Shown here: one piece after another, positions 36,699 to 43,992 of the stretch | Layout: each line of letters begins with the position of its first letter | How positions within the stretch are numbered: position 1 is the stretch's first letter | NCBI GenBank assembly: GCA_035644395.1 | Contig: DASQOR010000053.1 | Span: forward strand, 1-64,000 | Direction of reading: 5' to 3' | Source of the DNA: JBGPLJ01 sp035644395 | GTDB lineage: Bacteria; Pseudomonadota; Gammaproteobacteria; Steroidobacterales; Steroidobacteraceae | DNA length: 64,000 nt | Translations under genes and position numbers: made by a program | The notes under the pieces: model-generated | What the model saw: the letters and a program-made list of their open reading frames with translations, nothing else | Database searches by the model: none | Told to the model about the DNA's origin: nothing

Positions 36699-36741
36699 AG
36701 TCTAAGGAAGCCCCACTCCCACCTGTGTGACGGAAGTCACG
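36699..36741 (-). promoter_or_regulatory. CRP/Clp-like activator site and -10-like element for the EPS operon
   Basis: TGTGA-N6-TCACG at 36726-36741 is one base short of the CRP/Vfr/Clp consensus TGTGA-N6-TCACA. On the minus strand a -10-like TAGACT lies at 36704-36699. If transcription starts near 36692, the palindrome is centred about 41.5 bases upstream, the class II activator position. The first gene begins at 36642. Clp proteins of xanthomonads are CRP homologues that respond to c-di-GMP; which regulator acts here is inference. Confidence 0.5.
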
Positions 36742-36746
36742 TCAAT

Positions 36747-36899
36747 ATGTCAAATAGAATGAACGCACTTGGCAAGTTTATCGACAACTTCCCGGAGGTC
36801 GGGCCGGACCGGCGGTTCGAGGGCCGACGGATCTTCCGCCTGCGGGACAAGCCCTTTCCTGCATGGGATGACGCGGCGGGAGCCGCGACCCGGCGCTAG
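36747..36899 (+). CDS. Possible 50-residue small protein
   Basis: An ATG opens a 50-codon frame (MSNRMNALGKFIDNF...) in the plus direction that ends overlapping the folD stop codon on the opposite strand. The sequence is basic and soluble with no recognised motif. No strong Shine-Dalgarno is seen, and the frame could be chance in the divergent regulatory region. Confidence 0.2.
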   Translation: MSNRMNALGKFIDNFPEVGPDRRFEGRRIFRLRDKPFPAWDDAAGAATRR

Positions 36900-37759
36900 C
36901 GTCCGAGCCTGCGGGACGCCGCGTGCAGGGTATTCCCGAGCAGCATGGCGATGGTCATCGGCCCGACGCCGCCGGGCACCGGCGTGATCCAGGCGGCCCG
37001 CTGCGCCGCCGGGGCGTACTCGACGTCACCGACGAGCTGGCCGGTCGCCAGGCGATTCACACCGACGTCCATGACGATCGCGCCCTCGCGAATCCATGCG
37101 CCCTTCACGAAGCCGGCCTTCCCGACTGCGGCCACGACCACGTCGGCCCGCGACACTTCCGCAGCCAGGTCCCGGGTGCCCGTATGGCACACGGTGACTG
37201 TCGCCCGCGCGAGCAGCAGTTCGAGCGCCATCGGTCGCCCGACGATGTTGGATGCGCCGACCACCGTCGCCCTGAGGCCCTCGAACTTGAGGCCGTACTC
37301 CTCGGCCAGCCGGATCACGCCGTAGGGCGTGCAGGGACGAAGGCCCGGCCGCTTCTGTGCAAGCAGCCCCGTGTTGGTCGGATGAAATCCGTCGACGTCC
37401 TTCGCGGGATCGATCGTGTCCATGATGTGCGTCGAGTCGAGCCCCTTCGGCAGCGGCAGCTGCACGAGAATGCCGTCGACGCGCTCGTGGGCGTTGAGCT
37501 TCGCGACGAGCGCGAGCAGTTCCGCTTCCGATGTCGATGCCGGCAGATCGTACGCGAACGATTCGATGCCGGTCTCGGCGCAGGCCTTGCGCTTGTGCCG
37601 CACATAGACGCTCGATGCGGGATCGGCGCCAACTTGCACCACCGCAAGCCCGGGCGGCCGGCCGTGGCGCTTCAGGAATTCGCTGACAGCCGCGGCGACT
37701 TGCTGGCGCACGCGGGCGGCCACGGCCTTGCCGTCCAGGATCTTCGCCGTCTGGGTCAT
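36896..37759 (-). CDS. folD: Bifunctional methylene-tetrahydrofolate dehydrogenase / methenyl-tetrahydrofolate cyclohydrolase
   Basis: At 287 residues it has the usual FolD length. VYVRHKRKACAETGI holds the catalytic Tyr-x(3)-Lys pair; GILVQLPLPKGLD, DVDGFHPTNTG and the NADP-site motif VVGASNIVGRPMALELL follow, with TPVPGGVGPMTIAMLL at the C-terminus. It interconverts 5,10-methylene-, 5,10-methenyl- and 10-formyl-tetrahydrofolate in the cytoplasm. It lies 18 bases after fdsD, so it is probably cotranscribed with the formate dehydrogenase genes. No formate-tetrahydrofolate ligase gene is visible to connect formate directly to folate. Confidence 0.97.
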   Translation of the reverse strand: MTQTAKILDGKAVAARVRQQVAAAVSEFLKRHGRPPGLAVVQVGADPASSVYVRHKRKACAETGIESFAYDLPASTSEAELLALVAKLNAHERVDGILVQLPLPKGLDSTHIMDTIDPAKDVDGFHPTNTGLLAQKRPGLRPCTPYGVIRLAEEYGLKFEGLRATVVGASNIVGRPMALELLLARATVTVCHTGTRDLAAEVSRADVVVAAVGKAGFVKGAWIREGAIVMDVGVNRLATGQLVGDVEYAPAAQRAAWITPVPGGVGPMTIAMLLGNTLHAASRRLGR

Positions 37760-37777
37760 GGTGTTGGGGTCGCTCGA

Positions 37778-38023
37778 TCAGTGGGAAGCCGTGGGAGCCT
37801 CGGCGGCCCTTTCGGCAAGGAGCGCGATCGCCTTGTGCGCGATTTCGGAGAGACCCTCGCCGCCGTGCGCCGTGAAGTGCGCAATGATTTCGCGCCGCAT
37901 GCGCGGATCCCAGAAACGGGTGATGTGGCTCGCGACGCTTTTCGGGGCTTCGGCAGCGCCCGCCTCGCTGGCGAAGAAGGCGCCGATATCGTTGGCCATG
38001 CTGACGAGGTACTCGGTGTTCAC
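37778..38023 (-). CDS. fdsD: Formate dehydrogenase delta subunit
   Basis: An 81-residue protein with MANDIGAFFAS and SHITRFWDPRMRREIIAHF, the conserved features of the small FdsD subunit of NAD-dependent formate dehydrogenases. It is thought to help assemble or stabilise the complex. The GTG start at 38023 overlaps the fdhD stop as GTGA. A longer open frame upstream lies within fdhD in another frame. Confidence 0.9.
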   Translation of the reverse strand: MNTEYLVSMANDIGAFFASEAGAAEAPKSVASHITRFWDPRMRREIIAHFTAHGGEGLSEIAHKAIALLAERAAEAPTASH

Positions 38024-38865
38024 GCGACGAGCCGCTCCGCGCCGGCGTAGACGACGTGCTGGTTCGGCCGCGCAAAGCCGACGAGCGTGAGCCCGCTCGC
38101 CTCGGCAAGCCGGATCGCGAGTCCCGTCGGCGCCGATACGGCGGTGAGAAAAGCGATGCCGGCGGTCGCAGCCTTCTGCGCCATCTCGTAGCTCGCGCGG
38201 CTCGTCACGATCGCGTAGCCTTCGGACGGGTCGACGCCGCCCCGCAGGAGCGCGCCGATCATCTTGTCGAGCGCATTGTGCCGGCCGACGTCTTCGCGCA
38301 CGACTTCGATTCCTTTGCCCGGACGCGCCCATGCCGCGGCGTGCACGCTGCCGGTTCGCGAGTTCAGACGCTGGCGCGACTCGAGATCCTTGAGCGCCGC
38401 GTGCAGCTCCTGGCTCGTCACCCGCAGGCCATTCGCGAGCGGCTCGGGCCGGCGGATCGCCTCCTCCACGGTCTCGACACCGCAGAGCCCGCAGCCGGTG
38501 CGGCCCGTGAGATTGCGCTGGCGCTTGAGGATCGCGGCAAAGCGCGCCGACGCGACCCCGATCCGAACCTCGATGGCGTCCGGCGAGTGGATCACGTCGA
38601 CCGAGGAGATTTCCTTGACCGTCGCGACCAGGGCCTCGGTTACGGTGAAGCCGACGGCGAGATCCTCGAGGTCCGCCGGCGTCGCGAGCATCACGACGTG
38701 GGGAATGCTGTGGTAGGTGAGCGCAATGGGCGCTTCCTCGGCGACTTCATCAACCGTCGTCTGGTCGGCTCCGTCCCGCCAGCGGCGCACCGTCACCTGC
38801 CGCGTCGTTGCATCGAGCAACACGACGCGTTGCGCCGCCGCCGGGGCGCCCGCCGGTTCAGACAT
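38020..38865 (-). CDS. fdhD: Formate dehydrogenase accessory sulfurtransferase
   Basis: The 281-residue protein has the FdhD core: EAPIALTYHSIPHVVMLATP, the redox CxxC of GRTGCGLCGVE, REDVGRHNALDKMIG and TSRASYEMAQKAATAGI. FdhD moves sulphur from a cysteine desulphurase to the molybdenum cofactor, which the catalytic subunit needs for activity. It lies between fdsA and fdsD with overlaps of eight and four bases. Confidence 0.96.
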   Translation of the reverse strand: MSEPAGAPAAAQRVVLLDATTRQVTVRRWRDGADQTTVDEVAEEAPIALTYHSIPHVVMLATPADLEDLAVGFTVTEALVATVKEISSVDVIHSPDAIEVRIGVASARFAAILKRQRNLTGRTGCGLCGVETVEEAIRRPEPLANGLRVTSQELHAALKDLESRQRLNSRTGSVHAAAWARPGKGIEVVREDVGRHNALDKMIGALLRGGVDPSEGYAIVTSRASYEMAQKAATAGIAFLTAVSAPTGLAIRLAEASGLTLVGFARPNQHVVYAGAERLVA

Positions 38866-41707
38866 GGTCGGCGCCGGAGGTCGTCTTCGACTTCCAGGGT
38901 CGCGCGGAGAGCTCGGTCTGGCGCTGCTGCCAGTCGGCCGGCTGGTTGACCTTGACCGCCTGCACGGCCGTCACCTTGTACTCGGGACAATTCGTCGCCC
39001 AGTCGGAGTTTTCCGTGGTGACGACGTTGACGCCGAGCTCCGGGAAGTGGAACGTCGAGTAGACGACGCCCGGCTGCACCCGTTCGGTCACGGTGGCGCG
39101 CAGCACGGTTTCCCCGGCGCGACTCGCAAGACCGATCCAGTCGCCTTCCCGGATGCCACGGAATTCGGCGTCGTCCGGATGGATCTCGAGCCGATCCTCG
39201 TTGTGCCAGACGACGTTCTGCGTGCGGCGCGTCTGCGCACCGACGTTGTATTGCGTCAGCACGCGGCCGGTCGTCAAGATCAACGGATAGCGGCTCGTCG
39301 AACGCTCCCGCGTCGGCACATATTCGGTCGTGTAGAAGCGGCCCTTGCCGCGCACGAACTCGCCGACATGCATCGTGAGCGTGCCATCCGGCGCCGCGTC
39401 GTTGCACGGCCACTGGATGCTGCCCAGCCGATCGATCTTCTCGTAGGTCACGCCGGTGAAGGTCGGCGTCAGCGCCGCGATCTCCGCCATGATCTCGGAG
39501 GGGTGCCGGTAATTCATCGGATAGCCGAGCGCATTCGAGAGACGCACCGTCACTTCCCAGTCCGCGAGCCCATTCATCGGTTCGAGGACCTTGCGCACGC
39601 GCGAAATGCGCCGTTCCGCGTTGGTGAACGTGCCGTCTTTCTCGAGGAACGAGGAACCCGGCAGGAACACATGCGCGAAGCGCGCCGTCTCGTTGAGGAA
39701 CAGGTCCTGGATCACGAGGCATTCGAGCGAGCTCAGGGCCGCCTCGACGTGGCCCGTGTTCGGATCCGACTGCGCGAGATCCTCGCCCTGGATGTACATC
39801 GCCTTGAAGCTGCCATCGAGCGCCGCTTCGAACATGTTGGGAATGCGCAGCCCCGGCTCGACCTCGAGCTTCACGCCCCAGGCATTCTCGAACATCGCGC
39901 GCGTTGCGCCGTCGGACACATGACGATAGCCGCTGAATTCGTGCGGGAACGAGCCCATGTCGCAGGCGCCCTGCACATTGTTCTGGCCACGGAGCGGATT
40001 GACGCCGACGCCCTCGCGCCCGAGATTGCCGGTGGCCATCGCGAGGTTCGCGATCCCCATCACCATGGTCGAGCCCTGGCTGTGCTCCGTGACGCCGAGT
40101 CCGTAATAGATGGCGCCGTTGCCCGCCTTGGCGAAGAGGCGCGCCGCACCGCGCACGAGCTCCGCGGGGACGCCGGTCACCTCTTCCATCGACTCGGGCG
40201 AATTCTTCGGGTCGGCGATGAACTGCCGCCACTTCGCGTACGGGCCCGGTTCGCAGCGCGCCGCGATGTAGTCTTCCTTCGTCAAGCCTTCCGTGACGAT
40301 GACGTGCGCGATCGAATTGATCAGCGCGACATTCGTGCCCGGCAGCAGCTGCAGGTGATAGTCGGCCTCGACGTGCGGCGTGCGCACGAGCGCGATGGCG
40401 CGCGGGTCGCAAATGATCAGCCTCGCGCCCTGCCGCAGGCGCCGCTTCAATTGCGAAGCGAACACCGGATGACCTTCGGTCGGATTCGCACCGATGATCA
40501 TCACGACGTCCGCTTTCATCACGGACGTGAAGGCCTGCGTGCCGGCGGATTCGCCGAGCGTGTGCTTCAGCCCGTAGCCCGTCGGCGAATGGCAGACGCG
40601 CGCGCAGGTATCGACGTTGTTGTTGCCGAAGGCCGCCCGCACGAGCTTCTGCACGATGAAAGTCTCCTCGTTCGTGCAGCGCGAGGAGGTGATGCCGCCG
40701 ACCGAATAGCGGCCGTACTTCGCCTGGATGCGCTTGAACTCGCTCGCGGCGTGGTTGATCGCCTCGTCCCAGCTCACTTCGCGCCAGGGGTCGGTGATCT
40801 TCGCGCGGAGCATCGGTTTCAGGACGCGGTCCGGGTGCGTCGCGTAACCGAACGCGAACCGGCCCTTGACGCAGGCGTGGCCCTGGTTCGCGTGACCGTC
40901 GCGGTTCGGCGCCATGCGCACGACCTGGTCGCCTTTCACCTCGGCCTTGAAGGAACAACCGACCCCGCAATAAGCGCAGGTCGTCGTGACAACGCGCCTT
41001 GGCTGCCCGATGGCGACCAGCGGTTTTTCGCTGAGCGCCGCCGTCGGACAAGCCTCGACGCAGGCTCCGCAGGAAACGCATTCGGAATCGAGAAAGCTCG
41101 AATGGGCGCTCGCCGAGATCGCGGAGCCGAAACCGCGACCTTCGACCGTGAGCGCGAACGTGCCCTGCGTTTCATCGCACGCACGCACGCAACGCGAGCA
41201 CACGATGCAGAGCGTCGGATCGAACGAGAAATACGGGTTGCTGCTGTCGGTCTTGGCTTGCTGGTGATTCGCGCCCGCAAGGCCGTAGCGCGTCTCGGTG
41301 ACGCCGACCCGCTCCGCCATGTCCTGCAGCTCGCAGTGACCGTTCGCAGGGCAGCTCACACAGTCGAGCGGGTGGTCGGAAACATAGAGCTCGATGACAT
41401 TCCTGCGCAGCTGCGTGAGCTTCGGGCTCTCCGTGCGGACCTTCATGCCCGCGCTGACCGTCGTGGTGCACGATGCCGGGTAGCCCTTGCGCCCGTCGAT
41501 CTCGACAAGGCACAGCCGGCAGGAGCCGAAGGCCTTCAGCGTGTCGGTCGCACAGAGTTTCGGGATCGAGCCGCCGGCGATCGCCGCGGCGCGCATGATC
41601 GACGTGCCTTCCGGCACGGTCACCTGCGCGCCGTCGATCTCGAGCGTTACCTGCGTCGCGCCCTGAGCGGCGGGCGTGCCGCGATCATGATGGTCGATGG
41701 AGTACAC
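38858..41707 (-). CDS. fdsA: NAD-dependent formate dehydrogenase, catalytic alpha subunit
   Basis: The protein (949 residues) has, in order: a 2Fe-2S ferredoxin domain (CATDTLKAFGSCRLC), the His-Cys cluster HPLDCVSCPANGHC, two 4Fe-4S motifs (CIVCSRCVRAC and CVSCGACVEAC), a further cluster at CAYCGVGC, and the molybdopterin-guanine-dinucleotide domain. The catalytic position is Cys in ARVCHSPT, followed by the conserved GLKHTLGESAG; it is not selenocysteine. GTG at 41707 is preferred: GGAGG lies six bases upstream. It overlaps fdsB by 23 bases. Confidence 0.96.
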   Translation of the reverse strand: MYSIDHHDRGTPAAQGATQVTLEIDGAQVTVPEGTSIMRAAAIAGGSIPKLCATDTLKAFGSCRLCLVEIDGRKGYPASCTTTVSAGMKVRTESPKLTQLRRNVIELYVSDHPLDCVSCPANGHCELQDMAERVGVTETRYGLAGANHQQAKTDSSNPYFSFDPTLCIVCSRCVRACDETQGTFALTVEGRGFGSAISASAHSSFLDSECVSCGACVEACPTAALSEKPLVAIGQPRRVVTTTCAYCGVGCSFKAEVKGDQVVRMAPNRDGHANQGHACVKGRFAFGYATHPDRVLKPMLRAKITDPWREVSWDEAINHAASEFKRIQAKYGRYSVGGITSSRCTNEETFIVQKLVRAAFGNNNVDTCARVCHSPTGYGLKHTLGESAGTQAFTSVMKADVVMIIGANPTEGHPVFASQLKRRLRQGARLIICDPRAIALVRTPHVEADYHLQLLPGTNVALINSIAHVIVTEGLTKEDYIAARCEPGPYAKWRQFIADPKNSPESMEEVTGVPAELVRGAARLFAKAGNGAIYYGLGVTEHSQGSTMVMGIANLAMATGNLGREGVGVNPLRGQNNVQGACDMGSFPHEFSGYRHVSDGATRAMFENAWGVKLEVEPGLRIPNMFEAALDGSFKAMYIQGEDLAQSDPNTGHVEAALSSLECLVIQDLFLNETARFAHVFLPGSSFLEKDGTFTNAERRISRVRKVLEPMNGLADWEVTVRLSNALGYPMNYRHPSEIMAEIAALTPTFTGVTYEKIDRLGSIQWPCNDAAPDGTLTMHVGEFVRGKGRFYTTEYVPTRERSTSRYPLILTTGRVLTQYNVGAQTRRTQNVVWHNEDRLEIHPDDAEFRGIREGDWIGLASRAGETVLRATVTERVQPGVVYSTFHFPELGVNVVTTENSDWATNCPEYKVTAVQAVKVNQPADWQQRQTELSARPWKSKTTSGADHV

Positions 41708-43232
41708 GGAAATCCTCCGGGAAGTGCTTGAGCGCACTCTGCACGGGAAAGGGAGTCATGCCGCCGAGTCCGCACAGCGACCCCTGCAGCATCGTATCGC
41801 AAAGCTCTTCCAGCAATTCAATGTTCCGGTCGCGGTTCTCGCCACGCACGATGCGATCGATCACCTCGACGCCGCGCGTCGAGCCGATGCGGCACGGCGT
41901 GCACTTGCCGCAGGATTCAATAGCGCAGAACTCCATCGCATAGCGCGCCATGTGCGCCATGTCGACCGTATCGTCGAACACGACGATGCCGCCGTGGCCG
42001 AGCAGCGCGCCGACGGCGCTGAATGCCTCGTAGTCGATGGCGGTGTCGAACTGCGATGCCGGCATGTAAGCACCGAGCGGGCCGCCGACCTGCACGGCGC
42101 GGATCGGACGGCCGGTCGCGGAGCCGCCGCCGTAGTCATAGAGAATCTCGCGCAGGCTCACGCCGAATGCCTTCTCGATGAGACCGCCGTGCTTGATGTT
42201 GCCGGCAAGCTGGATCGGCAGCGTGCCGCGGGACTTCCCCGCGCCGAAGCCCTGGTAGAACGTCGCGCCCCGATCGAGGATCGTCGGCACGCTCGCGAGC
42301 GAGATCACGTTGTTGACGATCGTCGGCTGGCCGAACAGGCCCTTGATCGCCGGCAACGGCGGACGCACGCGGATTTCGCCCCGCTTGCCCTCGAGACTCT
42401 CGAGCATCGAGGTCTCCTCGCCGCAGATGTAGGCGCCCGCACCGACGCGCACCTCGAGCTCGAACCGCTTGCCGCTGCCGAGAATGTTCCATCCCAGGTA
42501 GTGTTCGCGATACGCCGCAGCAATGGCTTCCCTGAGCACCACCAGGGCGTGCGGATACTCCACTCTTATATAGATGTAGCCCTGGGTGGCCCCGACGGCG
42601 ATCCCGGCGATCGTCATCCCCTCTATAAGAAGGAGTGGGTCGCCCTCCATGAGCATGCGGTCAGCGAAGGTCCCCGAGTCGCCCTCATCCGCATTGCAGG
42701 TGACATATTTCTGCGGGGCTTTCTGGTCGAGAACCGTCTTCCACTTGATGCCCGTCGGGAATGCCGCGCCGCCCCGGCCGCGCAGGCCCGAGTCCGTCAC
42801 TTCCTGGACGATGGCCTCCGGCGCGAGTGTCAGTGCGCGCTGCAATCCGCGATACCCGCCGTGCTGCAGGTAATCGGCAATGCTCACCGGATCCGTCACG
42901 CCCACCCGGGCGAAGGTCAGCCGGTCCTGCTTCTTCAGGTACGAAATGCCCTCGGTCGGCCCGAGGCACAGGGCGTGTGCGCCGCCCCCCAGGAAGTCCG
43001 CCAGGAATAAACTCGGCACGTCGTTCACCGTGACCGGCCCATAGGCAATGCGCCCCGCAGCGGTTGCGACCTCGATCATCGGCTCGAGCCAATAGAGTCC
43101 GCGGGAACCGTTCCGTACCACGCGCACGTCGAGCTTGCGTGCCTGCGCCTGCGACGCGATCGCACGCGCCACGGCTTGCGCGCCGAGCGAGAGCGCCGAC
43201 GCATCGCGCGGGACGTAGACCGTGACTGTCAT
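41685..43232 (-). CDS. fdsB: NAD-dependent formate dehydrogenase, beta subunit (NuoF-like)
   Basis: This 515-residue subunit joins a thioredoxin-like N-terminal part to a NuoF-like flavoprotein. SGLRGRGGAAFPTGIKWK is the FMN/NADH glycine-rich site, CNADEGDSGTFADR and GAYICGEETSMLESLEG are further NuoF signatures, and ESCGKCTPCRIG with a later Cys (GSLCGLGG) binds a 4Fe-4S cluster. It passes electrons from the alpha subunit to NAD. ATG 43232 overlaps the fdsG stop as ATGA; the frame is open further upstream but inside fdsG. Confidence 0.96.
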   Translation of the reverse strand: MTVTVYVPRDASALSLGAQAVARAIASQAQARKLDVRVVRNGSRGLYWLEPMIEVATAAGRIAYGPVTVNDVPSLFLADFLGGGAHALCLGPTEGISYLKKQDRLTFARVGVTDPVSIADYLQHGGYRGLQRALTLAPEAIVQEVTDSGLRGRGGAAFPTGIKWKTVLDQKAPQKYVTCNADEGDSGTFADRMLMEGDPLLLIEGMTIAGIAVGATQGYIYIRVEYPHALVVLREAIAAAYREHYLGWNILGSGKRFELEVRVGAGAYICGEETSMLESLEGKRGEIRVRPPLPAIKGLFGQPTIVNNVISLASVPTILDRGATFYQGFGAGKSRGTLPIQLAGNIKHGGLIEKAFGVSLREILYDYGGGSATGRPIRAVQVGGPLGAYMPASQFDTAIDYEAFSAVGALLGHGGIVVFDDTVDMAHMARYAMEFCAIESCGKCTPCRIGSTRGVEVIDRIVRGENRDRNIELLEELCDTMLQGSLCGLGGMTPFPVQSALKHFPEDFRVLHRPS

Positions 43233-43756
43233 TTCCCCTGCCCCAGGGTCGCAATCAGCGCATCGAATTTTTCCGGCGTCACCCGGCCATGCAGCTCGCC
43301 GTCGATCATGACCGCGGGCGCGCACGCGCAATTGCCGAAACAATAGATGGGCTCGAGCGTCACCCGGCCGTCCCGCGTGGTCCCGTTGAACCCGACACCG
43401 AGGCGCCGCCCGGCGTGTTCCGCCAGCGCCACGCCCTGCATCGATTGACACGCCTCCGCCCGGCAGATCTGCACGACGTGGCGGCCGGCCGGATGATCAC
43501 GGAAGTGGTGGTAGAAGGTGACGACGCCGTGGACTTCCGCGATCGACAGGTTGAGGCCATTCGCGATCATCGGCACGGCGTCGCCCGGGACATGGCCGAG
43601 CTCGTGCTGTACCTGGTGCAGGATCTCGAGGAGCGGCCCGGGCCGCCCGGCATGTTGCGCCAGCACCTTGTCGATCGTGGACCGCAGCGTGGATGGGTTT
43701 CCGGGCATGATCCCCATCGTCCGGCAATCGGGCGGGCACCGCAATTGGGATTCCAT
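43229..43756 (-). CDS. fdsG: NAD-dependent formate dehydrogenase, gamma subunit (NuoE-like)
   Basis: A 175-residue 2Fe-2S protein with the thioredoxin-like fold of NuoE: HVVQICRAEACQSM gives two cysteines and EPIYCFGNCACAPAVMID the other two. It is the first gene of the fdsG-B-A-fdhD-fdsD-folD run. The ATG at 43756 is chosen for the AGGA five bases upstream; ATG 43717 and 43708 are possible later starts. About 236 bases separate it from the divergent peptidase gene and should hold both promoters. Confidence 0.93.
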   Translation of the reverse strand: MESQLRCPPDCRTMGIMPGNPSTLRSTIDKVLAQHAGRPGPLLEILHQVQHELGHVPGDAVPMIANGLNLSIAEVHGVVTFYHHFRDHPAGRHVVQICRAEACQSMQGVALAEHAGRRLGVGFNGTTRDGRVTLEPIYCFGNCACAPAVMIDGELHGRVTPEKFDALIATLGQGK

Positions 43757-43992
43757 ATCCGTCCTATTGCCCGGGGATATGACGCTGCCGACGCCTCCGG
43801 CCGGGCGCCTGCAACGGCGCCTTCGGGTCATCGTGAGTACCGATCGGGTCGTCGTATCGGCTTCGGGCCGCCGCACGCCGAACTTGAAGGTTAAGGCGCG
43901 CGATGACAGCCTACGCGACCTTTGTGGCTGGCCGGCCACCGTGCCGTACCTGCTTGCTGCCCGGCACTCGAGATTCCATGGAGCCCTGTACA

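Noticed and set aside
36700..36725. Possible sigma-54 promoter (GG-N10-GC) before the EPS operon, as PrsR is a sigma-54 activator
   Set aside because: Only the GG/GC dinucleotides match; the TGGCAC and TTGC bodies are absent.
40560..40620. Selenocysteine formate dehydrogenase
   Set aside because: The catalytic position is an ordinary cysteine codon in ARVCHSPT and no in-frame TGA occurs.
38717..41731. A 1004-codon plus-strand open frame
   Set aside because: It is the antisense of fdsA/fdhD. The translation is Arg/His/Val-rich with no domain, while the minus strand gives complete cofactor motifs.
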